NCBI RefSeq assembly: GCF_014930365.1
Contig: NZ_JABXWI010000011.1
Location: 360,867 to 424,866 of the forward strand
DNA length: 64,000 bases
Source: Streptomyces caniscabiei
Lineage (GTDB): Bacteria > Actinomycetota > Actinomycetes > Streptomycetales > Streptomycetaceae
Reading direction: 5' to 3'
The notes beneath the pieces were generated by a model. The model saw nothing but the letters and a program-made list of their open reading frames with translations, was not told the origin of the DNA and did not search any database. Below are positions 39,895 through 48,367 of the stretch, piece by piece. The first letter of the stretch is position 1, and each line of letters begins with the position of its first letter. A program made the translations under genes and the position numbers.

Positions 39895-42708
39895 TCACCG
39901 GTGTGAGGTGAACTCCACGACCTGCTGGTAGGTCGGCCGGTTCTGCCAGCTGATCTTGTTGTGCTTGATGCCTCCCAGGGGCTGCTGGATGATCGAGTCG
40001 GCGCACCACTGGTCGCCCGCCGAGCAGTACGCGTCACCGGGGTAGACCTGTGCGGCGGTCTTGCCGGCCGCCTCCTTCAAGGTGTTGATCAGGAGGGTGC
40101 GGCAGGCGCTGAGACTGCCGCCGCCGCAGTACTGGTTCGCCAGCGGGCCCCGCACCGTCTCGCCCAGCACCGAGCGGATGTCCTTGTCGACGTAGCTCCA
40201 CCAGCCGTACTGGAACGAGCTGCCCGCGTGCGAGCCGGTCGGGCCGTGCGCGGCCGACGGGGACTCGTCGACGGGGAGGTTGGCGGTGATGGCGGTGTAC
40301 AGGTCGGTGCCGAGGCCGGGTTCGAACTCGGCCTTCACCAGCAGCGGCCACCAGGCGTCCAGGATGCGGATCGCCTCGGCGTTGGCGTAGGTCTTCGAAC
40401 CGGCGGAGGTCTCCGTGCGTTTCGAGCCGGAGGTGACCCAGGTCTGGAGCTTGGTGACCGCCGCGGCGGCCGCGGTGTCCGTGACCGTGCTGCTGTTGAT
40501 GACCTTGAGCAGGTCGGGGACGACGTCCTCGGCCCGCAGGTCGGCGAGGCCCGCCTCGGCCATGGCCTTGGTCAGCGAGGCCCGGGTGACGCCTCCCGCT
40601 GCGACCAGGCGTTTGACCCGGTCGTCGAGGAGGTTCCCGCGGTGGACGGAGCCGTTGCCCCAGGGGGCGGTGGTGTAGTCGGCGGCCTGCTTGTTGTTCC
40701 AGGAGATGTAGTAGTCCTGGTCGACGGAGTTGGGGTGCTGGGACGGCGGGGTGTAGTCGGCGGTGTTGGTGGTGGGGTTCCAGCCGCGCCACTCGTACGC
40801 GGACTGCGCCCAGGCCGGGAACTCCGGGTCGACGCTCGCGGCGCGCACCGGGTTGTCACCGCTGTTGTAGTACGCGGTGTGGGTGGAGTCGGCGTAGAAC
40901 CAGTTGAAGGTGTAGTTGATGTTCTGGACGGCCTTCTGGAAGGTGTCCGGGCCCTTGACGTAGTCCGGGTCGTTCAGCATCTGGAAGCCGATGATCGACT
41001 CGGCCTCGTTGAGGTACGAGGAGCGCAGGGTGGTGTAGGCGACCTTCTTGCCGTCGACCGTGGCGCGGTGGGTCACGGGGCCGTACTTGGTGCGCCAGAC
41101 CTGCATACGGTACGAGCCGGCCGGGGTGGAGTCGGCGGTGGTGGGCTTCCAGGCGTTGGTCTGTTCGATCTTCTCCATGGCCGTGCAGGTGCCGTGGTAG
41201 AGGTAGTGGACGTCGTCCTGGCACAGCTCGACCGCGTACGCGTCGATGATGTCCTGGCCGGAGGTGGTGGCGCTCCAGGCGTAGTCCTGGCCCCGGCCCA
41301 GCTCGACGTACATGCTCAGGCCGGCGAAGGAGGCGCCGCGGGCGCTGATGCCCGGGCCCTGGATCTCCTGGAGCATGAGCAACTGCGGGGCGAAGTAACC
41401 GGTCTGCGGGCCGAAGACGGCGACGGGGTGCCCGCTCGCGGTGTGCTCGCCGCTGACGACGAGGGCGTTGGACATGCCACGCCGGGCGGAGCTGAGGGCG
41501 CTGTCGGTGGCTTCGGCGGACAGGCCCGCGCTGGCCGAGGTGGCCGCGCTGCCGGTGCGGTCGTACACGAGGGGTTCCTCGGTGACCGTGCCGTCGTCGG
41601 GGAGGGCCATGCCCTGCGGGTTCGCGGGCTTGGTGGCGTACGGGAAGCTGCCGTCGTGGACGGTGAGGGCGGCCTCGGGGTCGTTGCGCTCGCGGAAGGA
41701 CTCCCAGACCTTGGTGCCCTCGGTGACGCCGTACTTCTCCTGGGCGGCCAGCAGGGAGAGGGCGTTGTTGACCTCGCCGCCGCCGCCGGAGCCGAAGAGT
41801 GCGCCGATGACGGAGGCCAGGGCGACCAGGTCGGTGGGCTTGAACTTCTCGATGGTGCCGGCGTTGGTGACGGAGTCCTTGTGGCCGGTCAGGACGTACT
41901 CGCCGGGGAAGTAGCGCCCGCTGTCGGAGGCGTCGATGTAGGCGTTGATGCCGGCGACGTAGGCGTTGACGTCGGCGAGGGCCAGCTGCCCGCGCTCGCC
42001 GTTGGTGGCGACCGCCTTGTCGATCTGGGCCTGGAGGTCGGCCTCGGTGTAGGGGGCGTGGCGCCAGAACTCCTGCTCCAGGCCCTGATTGGAGGCGGCG
42101 CCGCCCGCGAACGGGGTCAGCTTGCCGCGGCCGACGTGCCGGAAGACGTCCATCAGCCACAGCCGGTCCTGGGCGGCGGCGTAGCCCGCGCCGAACTCGG
42201 TGCCGTAGCGGGTGGTGCCCGTGATGTGCGGCACACCGGTCTTCTTGTCGCGGACGATCGTGACGTCGGTGCGGCCGGCCGGCTTCAGGGTGGAGGCGAC
42301 CTGGTCGGAGGCCACGCCGAAGGAGGCGTCGTTGAAGAAGGTGTTGATGGTGGAGTTGGTGAGGCCCGGGTAGCCGGTGGCCAGGTTGTTGTAGGGGCCG
42401 AGCTGGTTGCTCGCGTTCTCCGGCATGGAGCCGAACCCCTGGTTGAGCAGGATCTGGGCGAGGGTGGCGTTGCCGTTCTGGCCGGGCGGCAGGATGTCGG
42501 AGCACTGTCCGCCGCAGTGGTCGGTGACCGCCGCGGCCTGCACGGCGCCGGTGTCGGCGGCCGACGCCGGGGAAGCCGGGGAAAGAGGCGACAAAAGACC
42601 GGCAACGAGTGCGCATAGGGAGGCGGCCTTGAGGAACTCCGGGAATCTGTGGGGAGTTCTCAGTCTGTCCGGTGCGTTGCGTGAGGTGCGTGGGGTGCGC
42701 CAGGGCAT
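39895..42708 (-). CDS. Secreted penicillin-acylase-family Ntn hydrolase
   Basis: The 937-residue precursor has a long signal region ending around SPASAAD (near residue 50). The family features are an alpha-chain part (GVPHITGTTRYGTEFGAGYA near 158), then the N-terminal-nucleophile position at SNALVVSGEHTASGHPV (Ser near 416, preceded by Met rather than the usual Gly), and PQTGYFAPQLLML. The C-terminal part has paired cysteines (YCGGGSLSACR and YCSAGDQWC). Such enzymes mature by self-cleavage and hydrolyse amides such as penicillin G, acyl-homoserine lactones or lipopeptides. The ATG 42708 has AGGAGGAG upstream. Confidence 0.92.
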   Translation of the reverse strand: MPWRTPRTSRNAPDRLRTPHRFPEFLKAASLCALVAGLLSPLSPASPASAADTGAVQAAAVTDHCGGQCSDILPPGQNGNATLAQILLNQGFGSMPENASNQLGPYNNLATGYPGLTNSTINTFFNDASFGVASDQVASTLKPAGRTDVTIVRDKKTGVPHITGTTRYGTEFGAGYAAAQDRLWLMDVFRHVGRGKLTPFAGGAASNQGLEQEFWRHAPYTEADLQAQIDKAVATNGERGQLALADVNAYVAGINAYIDASDSGRYFPGEYVLTGHKDSVTNAGTIEKFKPTDLVALASVIGALFGSGGGGEVNNALSLLAAQEKYGVTEGTKVWESFRERNDPEAALTVHDGSFPYATKPANPQGMALPDDGTVTEEPLVYDRTGSAATSASAGLSAEATDSALSSARRGMSNALVVSGEHTASGHPVAVFGPQTGYFAPQLLMLQEIQGPGISARGASFAGLSMYVELGRGQDYAWSATTSGQDIIDAYAVELCQDDVHYLYHGTCTAMEKIEQTNAWKPTTADSTPAGSYRMQVWRTKYGPVTHRATVDGKKVAYTTLRSSYLNEAESIIGFQMLNDPDYVKGPDTFQKAVQNINYTFNWFYADSTHTAYYNSGDNPVRAASVDPEFPAWAQSAYEWRGWNPTTNTADYTPPSQHPNSVDQDYYISWNNKQAADYTTAPWGNGSVHRGNLLDDRVKRLVAAGGVTRASLTKAMAEAGLADLRAEDVVPDLLKVINSSTVTDTAAAAAVTKLQTWVTSGSKRTETSAGSKTYANAEAIRILDAWWPLLVKAEFEPGLGTDLYTAITANLPVDESPSAAHGPTGSHAGSSFQYGWWSYVDKDIRSVLGETVRGPLANQYCGGGSLSACRTLLINTLKEAAGKTAAQVYPGDAYCSAGDQWCADSIIQQPLGGIKHNKISWQNRPTYQQVVEFTSHR

Positions 42709-43064
42709 GGCAGCTCCTCCTGACGGGGGTGGGCCGGATGTTACCGCCGGTATCCCCGACTTTGAAGATGAGCAAGCGTCACGTTTTTGGGATCACCGTC
42801 GACGGACAGGTGACGCACAGCGTGAACAGGTACTCAGAAGTAGTCGTAAGCCCAAGAGGAAGTACAACAAGAAGCGCGACAAGACGTCAGAGGCAGTCAG
42901 GCGTAGGCAGGAACGGTCCGTGAACGGCTCAGCAGACGACTTATGGAGGTCATCGGAAATCGGATGGAGCCGAATCGCGTGTCGATACGTCTATTCGGCG
43001 ACGTCCCGACGACGACGCCGAAGTGACCGAAGTACAGGTGCAGGTGTGACGGAGGTGCAGGGCG
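42709..43064. other. Gene-free divergent region, relatively AT-rich
   Basis: This 356-base gap separates the penicillin acylase from a divergent small gene. It is poorer in GC than its surroundings. Open frames through it have no coding-like third-position bias. I see the ribosome sites of both flanking genes but no promoter motif or repeat that I can name. Confidence 0.5.
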
Positions 43065-43667
43065 ATGGCCGGTTTCCGGAGTCTGGCAAGACAGGTGCGA
43101 GATCCCAGGTGCGATCTGGCACTGCGGCGTTATTCGCTGCGCAAGTGCCTTGAGCGATTCGCCCCCTACGGGCATCGGGCGACGTGGGACCACTTGTGCT
43201 CGCGGGCCGGCTTCGGCCCCGAGGACCGCAACCCCGACCCGGCGCGGCTCGTGGCCGCACTGGAGGAGTTGGAAGAGGCCCGCTCCGTCTGGCTCGACTA
43301 CGAGGTGCAGTTCGCGCGGCGCCGCAAGAAGGAGAAGTACGACGGGCTGCGCAGGCCGGGCAGTGTCGACGACTGGCACCGGCTGACCTGGGGCGGTTTC
43401 GGTGTCGCGTGGTGCGACGACCCGAAGGTCCACCCCCGGGAACCCCTGGCGGAGGTGCTGCGCCGGCTCATCGCCGCGCTGGAGCGCGAGCCGGGCTCGA
43501 CCTGCCCGGTGTGCGAGGGCGAGCGCCTCGTCTGGATGTACGACCTGGCCCATGAACCGTCCTCGGGCCCGGTCTGCACGGAGTGCGGAATCGTGGTGCC
43601 GCGACCGGTGCTCACACCCGAGGCCCTGGCGGAGTCCAGGCGCGGACGGCTGCTGGTCTCGGCCTAG
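43065..43667 (+). CDS. Conserved hypothetical protein with zinc ribbon
   Basis: The protein has 200 residues from ATG 43065 (GGAGGTG six bases upstream). The N-terminal two-thirds is helical and basic (RRRKKEKYDGLR). The C-terminal part has CPVCEGERLVW and CTECGIVVP, a four-cysteine zinc ribbon (near residues 145-180). The zinc ribbon suggests nucleic-acid or protein binding. No family name is recalled; similar proteins are common in streptomycetes. It is convergent with the next gene, 109 bases away. Confidence 0.75.
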   Translation: MAGFRSLARQVRDPRCDLALRRYSLRKCLERFAPYGHRATWDHLCSRAGFGPEDRNPDPARLVAALEELEEARSVWLDYEVQFARRRKKEKYDGLRRPGSVDDWHRLTWGGFGVAWCDDPKVHPREPLAEVLRRLIAALEREPGSTCPVCEGERLVWMYDLAHEPSSGPVCTECGIVVPRPVLTPEALAESRRGRLLVSA

Positions 43668-43776
43668 CCCGGCGGGGGTGCGCCGGGGATGCCGCACCCC
43701 CGTGCATGTGCGTGGACGACACTCAGGTACGGCGCGATGACCAGGACGACGCCGCGGAGATCCGCCGGAAGGACTC

Positions 43777-44298
43777 CTAGGGCCTCTTGACGTCCGTGTG
43801 GATGGCGAGCTTGAACTCGGCGAGGGTGATCGCCGTGGCCCGCCTGGTGTCCCCCGCCCCGCGCGCGGATATCTTCAGGCCCAACGGCATGCCCTTGTGC
43901 ACGAACATCTGCCACACACAGGTGCGGTACTGGCCGCCCCGGGTGCTCACGCTGTCCGTCGTGCCCGTGGAGTCGTACTTCTTCTTCGTCAGGCTCAGCG
44001 GGTCGCGCACGAAGCGGGTGCGGTACTCCAGCGTCCTGGGGTCGGCCTCCCAGAAGACCATCGCCGACAGCACGCCCCAGCCGTCGTGGCTGGGCCAGAT
44101 CAGCCCTGAGCGCGGGTCGGGGAACTTCGAGGGGGCTCCGGCGCCGTTCGCCGGGTCGTGCATCTTCCAGGGGTCGTACGACTCCTCGGTCGCCTCGTAG
44201 GGGAAGCGCACCAGGTGGTAGCCGTCCGCGTCGTAGGTGATCCGCTGCGGACCCGAGTGTGCCCGCTCCCACTTCAGCGAACTGATGACGACGCTCAT
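43777..44298 (-). CDS. Conserved hypothetical protein
   Basis: The 173-residue protein (MSVVISSLKWERAHSGPQRI at its start) has no signal peptide, membrane helix or known motif. It is rich in Trp, Tyr and charged residues, with beta-strand character, and ends in a segment ITLAEFKLAIHTDVKRP. I do not recognise the family. Its gene is divergent from the RNA ligase gene across a 219-base gap, so a shared promoter region is possible. Confidence 0.65.
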   Translation of the reverse strand: MSVVISSLKWERAHSGPQRITYDADGYHLVRFPYEATEESYDPWKMHDPANGAGAPSKFPDPRSGLIWPSHDGWGVLSAMVFWEADPRTLEYRTRFVRDPLSLTKKKYDSTGTTDSVSTRGGQYRTCVWQMFVHKGMPLGLKISARGAGDTRRATAITLAEFKLAIHTDVKRP

Positions 44299-44517
44299 CG
44301 GCGCTCCTTGCCCTCACTGTGCCCTGGCTGTGCATGTGCCCTGCCCGGCCGGGGACGCACCGTGCCGCCCCTCCGTGTCCATGACACCGTGGGGGTGAAA
44401 GCGGTTGCGGCGCGGGGGCTCTTACCAGTCCGAAATTCCCTCGCTCCACCCCTTTCCCGTCCGGACAGTTGGGGGCGATGACACAGCCCTGAGCGACCCA
44501 GGACCGAGGAGAGGCCG

Positions 44518-45594
44518 ATGTCGACGCTGCGCGTCACCGCCGAAGTGCTGACGATCCACGAACACCCGAACGCCGACGCCCTCGAACTGGCCCAGGTGGG
44601 CCTGTACCGAGCCGTCGTGGCGAAGGGGGCGTACCGCACCGGTGACACCGCCGTGTACATCCCGGAGCAGTCCGTGCTCCCCGCCCCGCTGATCGAGGAG
44701 CTGGGGCTCACCGGCCGGCTGGCCGGCGGCAACGCGGACCGGGTGAAGGCGGTACGGCTGCGGGGCGAGCTGTCGCAGGGCATCGTCTGCCGCCCCCGGG
44801 CGCTCGCGGACGTCGATCTCACGGCCGCCGCCACCGACGGCACGGACTTCGCGGAGCGGCTCGGCATCGTCAAGTGGGTGCCGCCGATCCCGCCCACCAT
44901 GAGCGGTGAGGTCGAGTCGGCGCCGGAGCTGCTGCCCTGGGTGGACATCGAGAACATCCAGCGGCACCCCGGCATCTTCACGCCCGGCGAGTCGGTCGTC
45001 CTGACGGAGAAACTGCACGGCACGGCCTGCCTGGTCACTTATCTCGCCGAGGACGGCCGCGTCCAGGTCTCCTCGAAGGGCTTCGGGTCGAAGTCCCTGG
45101 CCCTGAAGGAGGATCCGCGGAATCTGTACTGGCGTGCCGTCCACGGTCACCGGGTGGGCGAGGTCGCCGCCCGGCTCGCCGAGCGGCTCGGCGCGCGCCG
45201 GGTCGGCATCTTCGGCGAGGTCTACGGCGCCGGGGTGCAGGACCTGACGTACGGCGCGGACGGCCGCCGCGAGACCCTCGGGTACGCCGTGTTCGACGTC
45301 TCCGCGGACATCGACGGCCGGGTCCGCTGGCTGGACTCGGCGGAGCTGCCGGAACTGCTCGACGGCGAACTGCCGCTGGTGCCACGGCTGTACGAGGGTC
45401 CGTACGCCGTCGACCGGGTCCTGGAGGTGGCGAGCGGACGGGAGACGGTCTCCGGGCGCGAACTGCACCTGCGCGAGGGCGTGGTGATCCGGCCGGCCAC
45501 CGAGCGGTACAGCCCGGTGACCGGTGGGCGGGCCGTCGCCAAGGCGGTCAGCCCGGCGTATCTGACCCGTAAGGGCGGCACGGAGTACGAGTGA
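44518..45594 (+). CDS. ATP-dependent RNA ligase (Rnl5/DRB0094 type)
   Basis: The protein has 358 residues. An N-terminal OB-like domain (TAEVLTIHEHPNADALELAQ) precedes the nucleotidyltransferase domain. The covalent AMP lysine is in TEKLHGTACLV (K near 165). Motif III RVGIFGEVYG (near 228), motif IV REGVVIRP (near 320) and motif V AKAVSPAYL (near 342) are present. The relative in Deinococcus seals nicks with an RNA 3' end in duplexes, suggesting RNA or RNA/DNA repair. The ATG is the first start. Its end overlaps the converging soxR gene by 47 bases. Confidence 0.9.
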   Translation: MSTLRVTAEVLTIHEHPNADALELAQVGLYRAVVAKGAYRTGDTAVYIPEQSVLPAPLIEELGLTGRLAGGNADRVKAVRLRGELSQGIVCRPRALADVDLTAAATDGTDFAERLGIVKWVPPIPPTMSGEVESAPELLPWVDIENIQRHPGIFTPGESVVLTEKLHGTACLVTYLAEDGRVQVSSKGFGSKSLALKEDPRNLYWRAVHGHRVGEVAARLAERLGARRVGIFGEVYGAGVQDLTYGADGRRETLGYAVFDVSADIDGRVRWLDSAELPELLDGELPLVPRLYEGPYAVDRVLEVASGRETVSGRELHLREGVVIRPATERYSPVTGGRAVAKAVSPAYLTRKGGTEYE

Positions 45595-46126
45595 CGCCCT
45601 CGGGTCGAGTGTCCGGGGCCCGGGGCCCGGGAGCCGCCGTGTCGGCTCCCGGTTCCCGCCGTTCGGCCCTGCGGCGCTCCACCAGGAGGCGGGAGCCGCT
45701 CTGCCGCTCACCGAAGACGTCGTCGGGGTTGGAGAGCACACAGGCGTCCATGGACAGACAGCCGCAGCCGATGCAGTCGGTGAGGTGGTCCCGCAGCCGG
45801 TTCAGCTGCTTGATCCGCTCGTCCAGCTCGGACCGCCAGGCCTCGGAGAGATGGGCCCAGTCCTCGCGGGTCGGCGTCCGCTCCTCGGGCAGTTGGGCGA
45901 GCGCCTCGCGGATCGTGGCGAGCGGGATACCGACGCGCTGCGCGGCCCGGACGAACGCCACCCGGCGCAGGGCGTCGCGGCTGTAGCGGCGCTGGTTGCC
46001 CGCGGTCCTGCGGCTGCTGATCAGCCCCTTGGACTCGTAGAAGTGCAGTGCGGAGACGGCGGCACCGCTACGGGCCGACAGCTGGCCGACGGTCAACTCG
46101 TGGATCTTCTCAGGGATCTGGGGCAC
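45548..46126 (-). CDS. soxR: SoxR redox-sensing transcriptional activator
   Basis: This 192-residue MerR-family protein has the N-terminal helix-turn-helix (LTVGQLSARSGAAVSALHFY, near residues 11-30), a dimerisation helix and the [2Fe-2S] cluster loop CIGCGCLSMDAC (near 119-130). Streptomyces SoxR responds to redox-active metabolites such as endogenous pigments rather than superoxide. The GTG at 46126 (VPQIPEKIHELTV) matches the usual start; an ATG six codons upstream has no ribosome site. The C-terminal tail is longer and Arg/Pro-rich, overlapping the RNA ligase gene on the opposite strand. Confidence 0.95.
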   Translation of the reverse strand: MPQIPEKIHELTVGQLSARSGAAVSALHFYESKGLISSRRTAGNQRRYSRDALRRVAFVRAAQRVGIPLATIREALAQLPEERTPTREDWAHLSEAWRSELDERIKQLNRLRDHLTDCIGCGCLSMDACVLSNPDDVFGERQSGSRLLVERRRAERREPGADTAAPGPRAPDTRPEGVTRTPCRPYGSDTPG

Positions 46127-46165
46127 CCCTCCGAGCCTACCCATACCCGAAAGGGTCGTGGTCCG

Positions 46166-46208
46166 TTGACAGGGACCGCCCGGCCGACCATGCTAAGCAG
46201 TCGCTTAG
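46166..46208 (+). promoter_or_regulatory. maoC promoter overlapped by a CTAAGC palindrome
   Basis: A consensus -35 TTGACA (46166-46171) is followed by a weak -10 near 46189-46196. The perfect palindrome CTAAGC-AGTC-GCTTAG (46193-46208) starts on the -10 region, where a bound repressor would block transcription. A similar site lies upstream of the TetR gene that starts at 48994. Confidence 0.65.
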
Positions 46209-46232
46209 ATATGGGACCAGGGAGGCCGAGAG

Positions 46233-46694
46233 ATGGCAGAGCCGAGGATCTTCACGTCCGCCGAGGAGCTGAAGGCGGCGGTGGGTGAGTCGCTGGGGCA
46301 CAGCGACTGGCTGGAGGTCGACCAGAAGCGCGTGGACCTCTTCGCCGAGGCCACCGGTGACCACCAGTGGATCCACGTGGACCCCGAGAAGGCCGCGGCC
46401 GGGCCCTTCGGGACGACCATCGCCCACGGCTATCTGACCCTGTCCCTGCTGCCGTTGCTCGTCCCCCAGATCCTCAAGGTCGACAACGTCACCATGGGGG
46501 TGAACTACGGCACCAACAAGGTCCGTTTCCCTGCGCCGGTGCCGGTCGGTTCCCGGCTGCGGGCCACCGCGACACTCCAGGACGTCACGGAGGTCGGCGG
46601 CGGCGTCCAGGTGACGGCCGCGGTCGTCGTGGAGCGCGAGGGCGGGGAGAAGCCGGTGTGCGTGGCGGAGTCGGTGTCCCGGTACTACTTCTGA
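46233..46694 (+). CDS. MaoC-family enoyl-CoA hydratase/dehydratase
   Basis: The 153-residue protein is a single hot-dog domain. The hydratase motif is FAEATGDHQWIHVDPEKAAA (near residues 37-56), with catalytic Asp and His, followed by FGTTIAHGYLTLSLLPLL. It should hydrate short or medium enoyl-CoA. The ATG has GGAGG upstream. It is monocistronic by position and has a promoter overlapped by a palindromic operator. Confidence 0.92.
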   Translation: MAEPRIFTSAEELKAAVGESLGHSDWLEVDQKRVDLFAEATGDHQWIHVDPEKAAAGPFGTTIAHGYLTLSLLPLLVPQILKVDNVTMGVNYGTNKVRFPAPVPVGSRLRATATLQDVTEVGGGVQVTAAVVVEREGGEKPVCVAESVSRYYF

Positions 46695-46740
46695 GCGCGC
46701 CGTGGCGCGGCGTTCGCGACCGCCGCGCCACCCGCGTGCC

Positions 46741-47466
46741 CTATCCCGGCGCCACGGCCCGGCCGGTCTGCGGCGAGATCGTCCCCGCGCACAGACCACG
46801 GCCGGACAGCTGCTGCGCGATGCGCGGGAGCGCCGCGCGGGAATTGGCCGACCAGTCGTGCATGAGGATGACCTGGCCGTTCGTCAGACGGGCCGCCGCC
46901 TGCACGATCGCGTCGGTGCTCGCGCCGTTCCAGTCCTGCGAGTCGACGTTCCAGAGGATCTCGGTCAGGCCGTACCTGGACGCCGCCGACCGCACGGCCG
47001 CGTTGGTCTCGCCGTACGGCGGCCGGAACAGCTTCGGGGTGCCGCCGCCCGCGCCCGCAACGGCCTGCTGGGTGCGGGAGATCTCCGAGTCGATCTGCGC
47101 CTGGCTCAGCTGGGTGAGGTGCGGGTGGGTGTAGCTGTGGTTGGCCACCCACATGCCGGCGGTGACCTGCGCCCGGACCAGGGCGGGGTTGGCGGCGGCG
47201 TACTGGCCCTGGTTGAACATGGTGGCCCTGAGGCCGTTCTGCCGGAGCGCGTTCAGCAGGGCCGACGTGCTGCCGGACGGACCGTCGTCGAACGTGAGCC
47301 CGACATAGCCGGTGCAGGCGGCGGCCCGCTCCGGTGCGGCCGTGGCGGCGGTGGCGGCGGTGAGCGTCAGCGGGACGACGCTCGCCAGGGCGGTCGCGAC
47401 GGCGGCCAGCCGCTTCACCGACCGGCGCGGCGAGCGGTGCGCCGGGCGGTGCGGTCCGGCGGTCAC
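46741..47466 (-). CDS. Secreted polysaccharide deacetylase (CE4), probable acetyl-xylan esterase
   Basis: The protein has about 241 residues from the GTG at 47466; a GTG at 47418 would give a shorter signal peptide. After a signal peptide ending near TAAPERAAA, the NodB domain has LTFDDGPSGSTS (catalytic Asp and metal Asp, near 62), HSYTHPHLTQLS (metal histidines, near 110), RPPYGETNAAVR (near 147) and ILMHDWSANS (near 205). There is no carbohydrate-binding module. Its start overlaps the stop of the GH11 xylanase gene by four bases, as expected for an acetyl-xylan esterase paired with a xylanase. Confidence 0.9.
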   Translation of the reverse strand: MTAGPHRPAHRSPRRSVKRLAAVATALASVVPLTLTAATAATAAPERAAACTGYVGLTFDDGPSGSTSALLNALRQNGLRATMFNQGQYAAANPALVRAQVTAGMWVANHSYTHPHLTQLSQAQIDSEISRTQQAVAGAGGGTPKLFRPPYGETNAAVRSAASRYGLTEILWNVDSQDWNGASTDAIVQAAARLTNGQVILMHDWSANSRAALPRIAQQLSGRGLCAGTISPQTGRAVAPG

Positions 47467-48161
47467 GGGGACACCGTGATGCTGGAGCTGCCGCTGCTCT
47501 GGTATCCCTCGGTGGCCATGATCATGTAGTACCGGAAGCTGCCGAGGGGCATCCCGGCGCGGGCCCAGGCGTCGAAGTGGTTGCCGGTGGTGATGTTCCC
47601 GCCGGTCCGCTTCGACTGGCGCACGCTCCAGTACTGGTCGAAGGTGCGGGTGCCCTCGACGGAGGGCGCGTTGTACCGCGTGGTCCGGTAGATGTCGTAG
47701 GTGCCGCCGTCGCTGGTGACCGTGCCCTTGTACGCGCCCGTCGGCCGGTAGGTGCCCCAGTTGTCGACGATGTAGTACTCGACGAGCGGACTGGCGGTCC
47801 AGCCGTAGAGGGTCAGATAGGCGTTGCCGGACGGGCTGAACGAGCCCGAGTAGGTCACGGTCCTGCGGGAGCCGTTGCTCCAGCCCTTGCCGGCGACGAA
47901 GTTGCCGGTGTTCCGCCAGGAGGTCCGGTAGGTGCCGCCGGCGGCCAGGGTCATGGAGACCGTTCCCGGGGCGTCGGTCCAGAACGAGTAGTAGAAGCCG
48001 TTGTTGCTTCCGGTCTGGTTGGTGGTGACCACCGTGTCCGCGCGGGCCGGGCCGGGCAGGGCCAGCGTGGTCGCCGCCGCCATGGCGGTCGCGCAGACGC
48101 CGCTCATGAAGAGCCGGCGGCTGGGGGGTGGGGTGGGAGTGGGTGCGGGAGCGTCGTTCAT
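47463..48161 (-). CDS. Secreted GH11 endo-1,4-beta-xylanase
   Basis: The protein has 232 residues from ATG 48161 (GAGGAGG upstream). A twin-arginine-like signal PSRRLFMSGVC precedes cleavage near ARADT (residue 42). The jelly-roll catalytic domain has the nucleophile Glu in SPLVEYYIVDNWG (near 125) and the acid/base Glu in YYMIMATEGYQSSGS (near 216). It ends right after the domain, so unlike some Streptomyces GH11 xylanases it has no binding module. It is the first gene of a two-gene xylan operon. Operator-like CGAAACATTCG sequences lie upstream. Confidence 0.93.
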   Translation of the reverse strand: MNDAPAPTPTPPPSRRLFMSGVCATAMAAATTLALPGPARADTVVTTNQTGSNNGFYYSFWTDAPGTVSMTLAAGGTYRTSWRNTGNFVAGKGWSNGSRRTVTYSGSFSPSGNAYLTLYGWTASPLVEYYIVDNWGTYRPTGAYKGTVTSDGGTYDIYRTTRYNAPSVEGTRTFDQYWSVRQSKRTGGNITTGNHFDAWARAGMPLGSFRYYMIMATEGYQSSGSSSITVSP

Positions 48162-48256
48162 ACGCGCGCGTCCTCCTCGGGCTCGTGGGGTTCGCCCTGT
48201 CACCCCGGGAGTGTTGGCCTGCCCCTGCCAACTGTCAATGCTTTCGGCACCGGACC

Positions 48257-48267
48257 CGAAACATTCG
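48257..48267. promoter_or_regulatory. CGAAACATTCG element upstream of the xylanase gene
   Basis: This 11-base near-palindrome lies about 95 bases upstream of the xylanase start and recurs inverted at 48334-48344. It resembles the GAAA-N-TTTC type inverted repeats described upstream of Streptomyces xylanase genes. Confidence 0.6.
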
Positions 48268-48333
48268 CACCCCGCACCAGCGACTACCCGCCAAGACCGT
48301 CGAGGGCGGGATCAGCGGAACGGCCGCAACCTT

Positions 48334-48344
48334 CGAATGTTTCG
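48334..48344. promoter_or_regulatory. Inverted CGAAACATTCG element
   Basis: CGAATGTTTCG lies inside a wider palindrome, ACCTTCGAATGTTTCGAAGG (48329-48348). It is the exact inverse of the element at 48257 and lies between the xylanase gene and the end of the upstream TetR gene. Confidence 0.6.
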
Positions 48345-48367
48345 AAGGTCGGCCCGATCGCCGGGGG

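Noticed and set aside
42672..42923. A small plus-strand gene in the gap upstream of the penicillin acylase
   Set aside because: No ribosome site, no coding-like third-position bias and no conserved motif; the frame is partly antisense to the acylase start.
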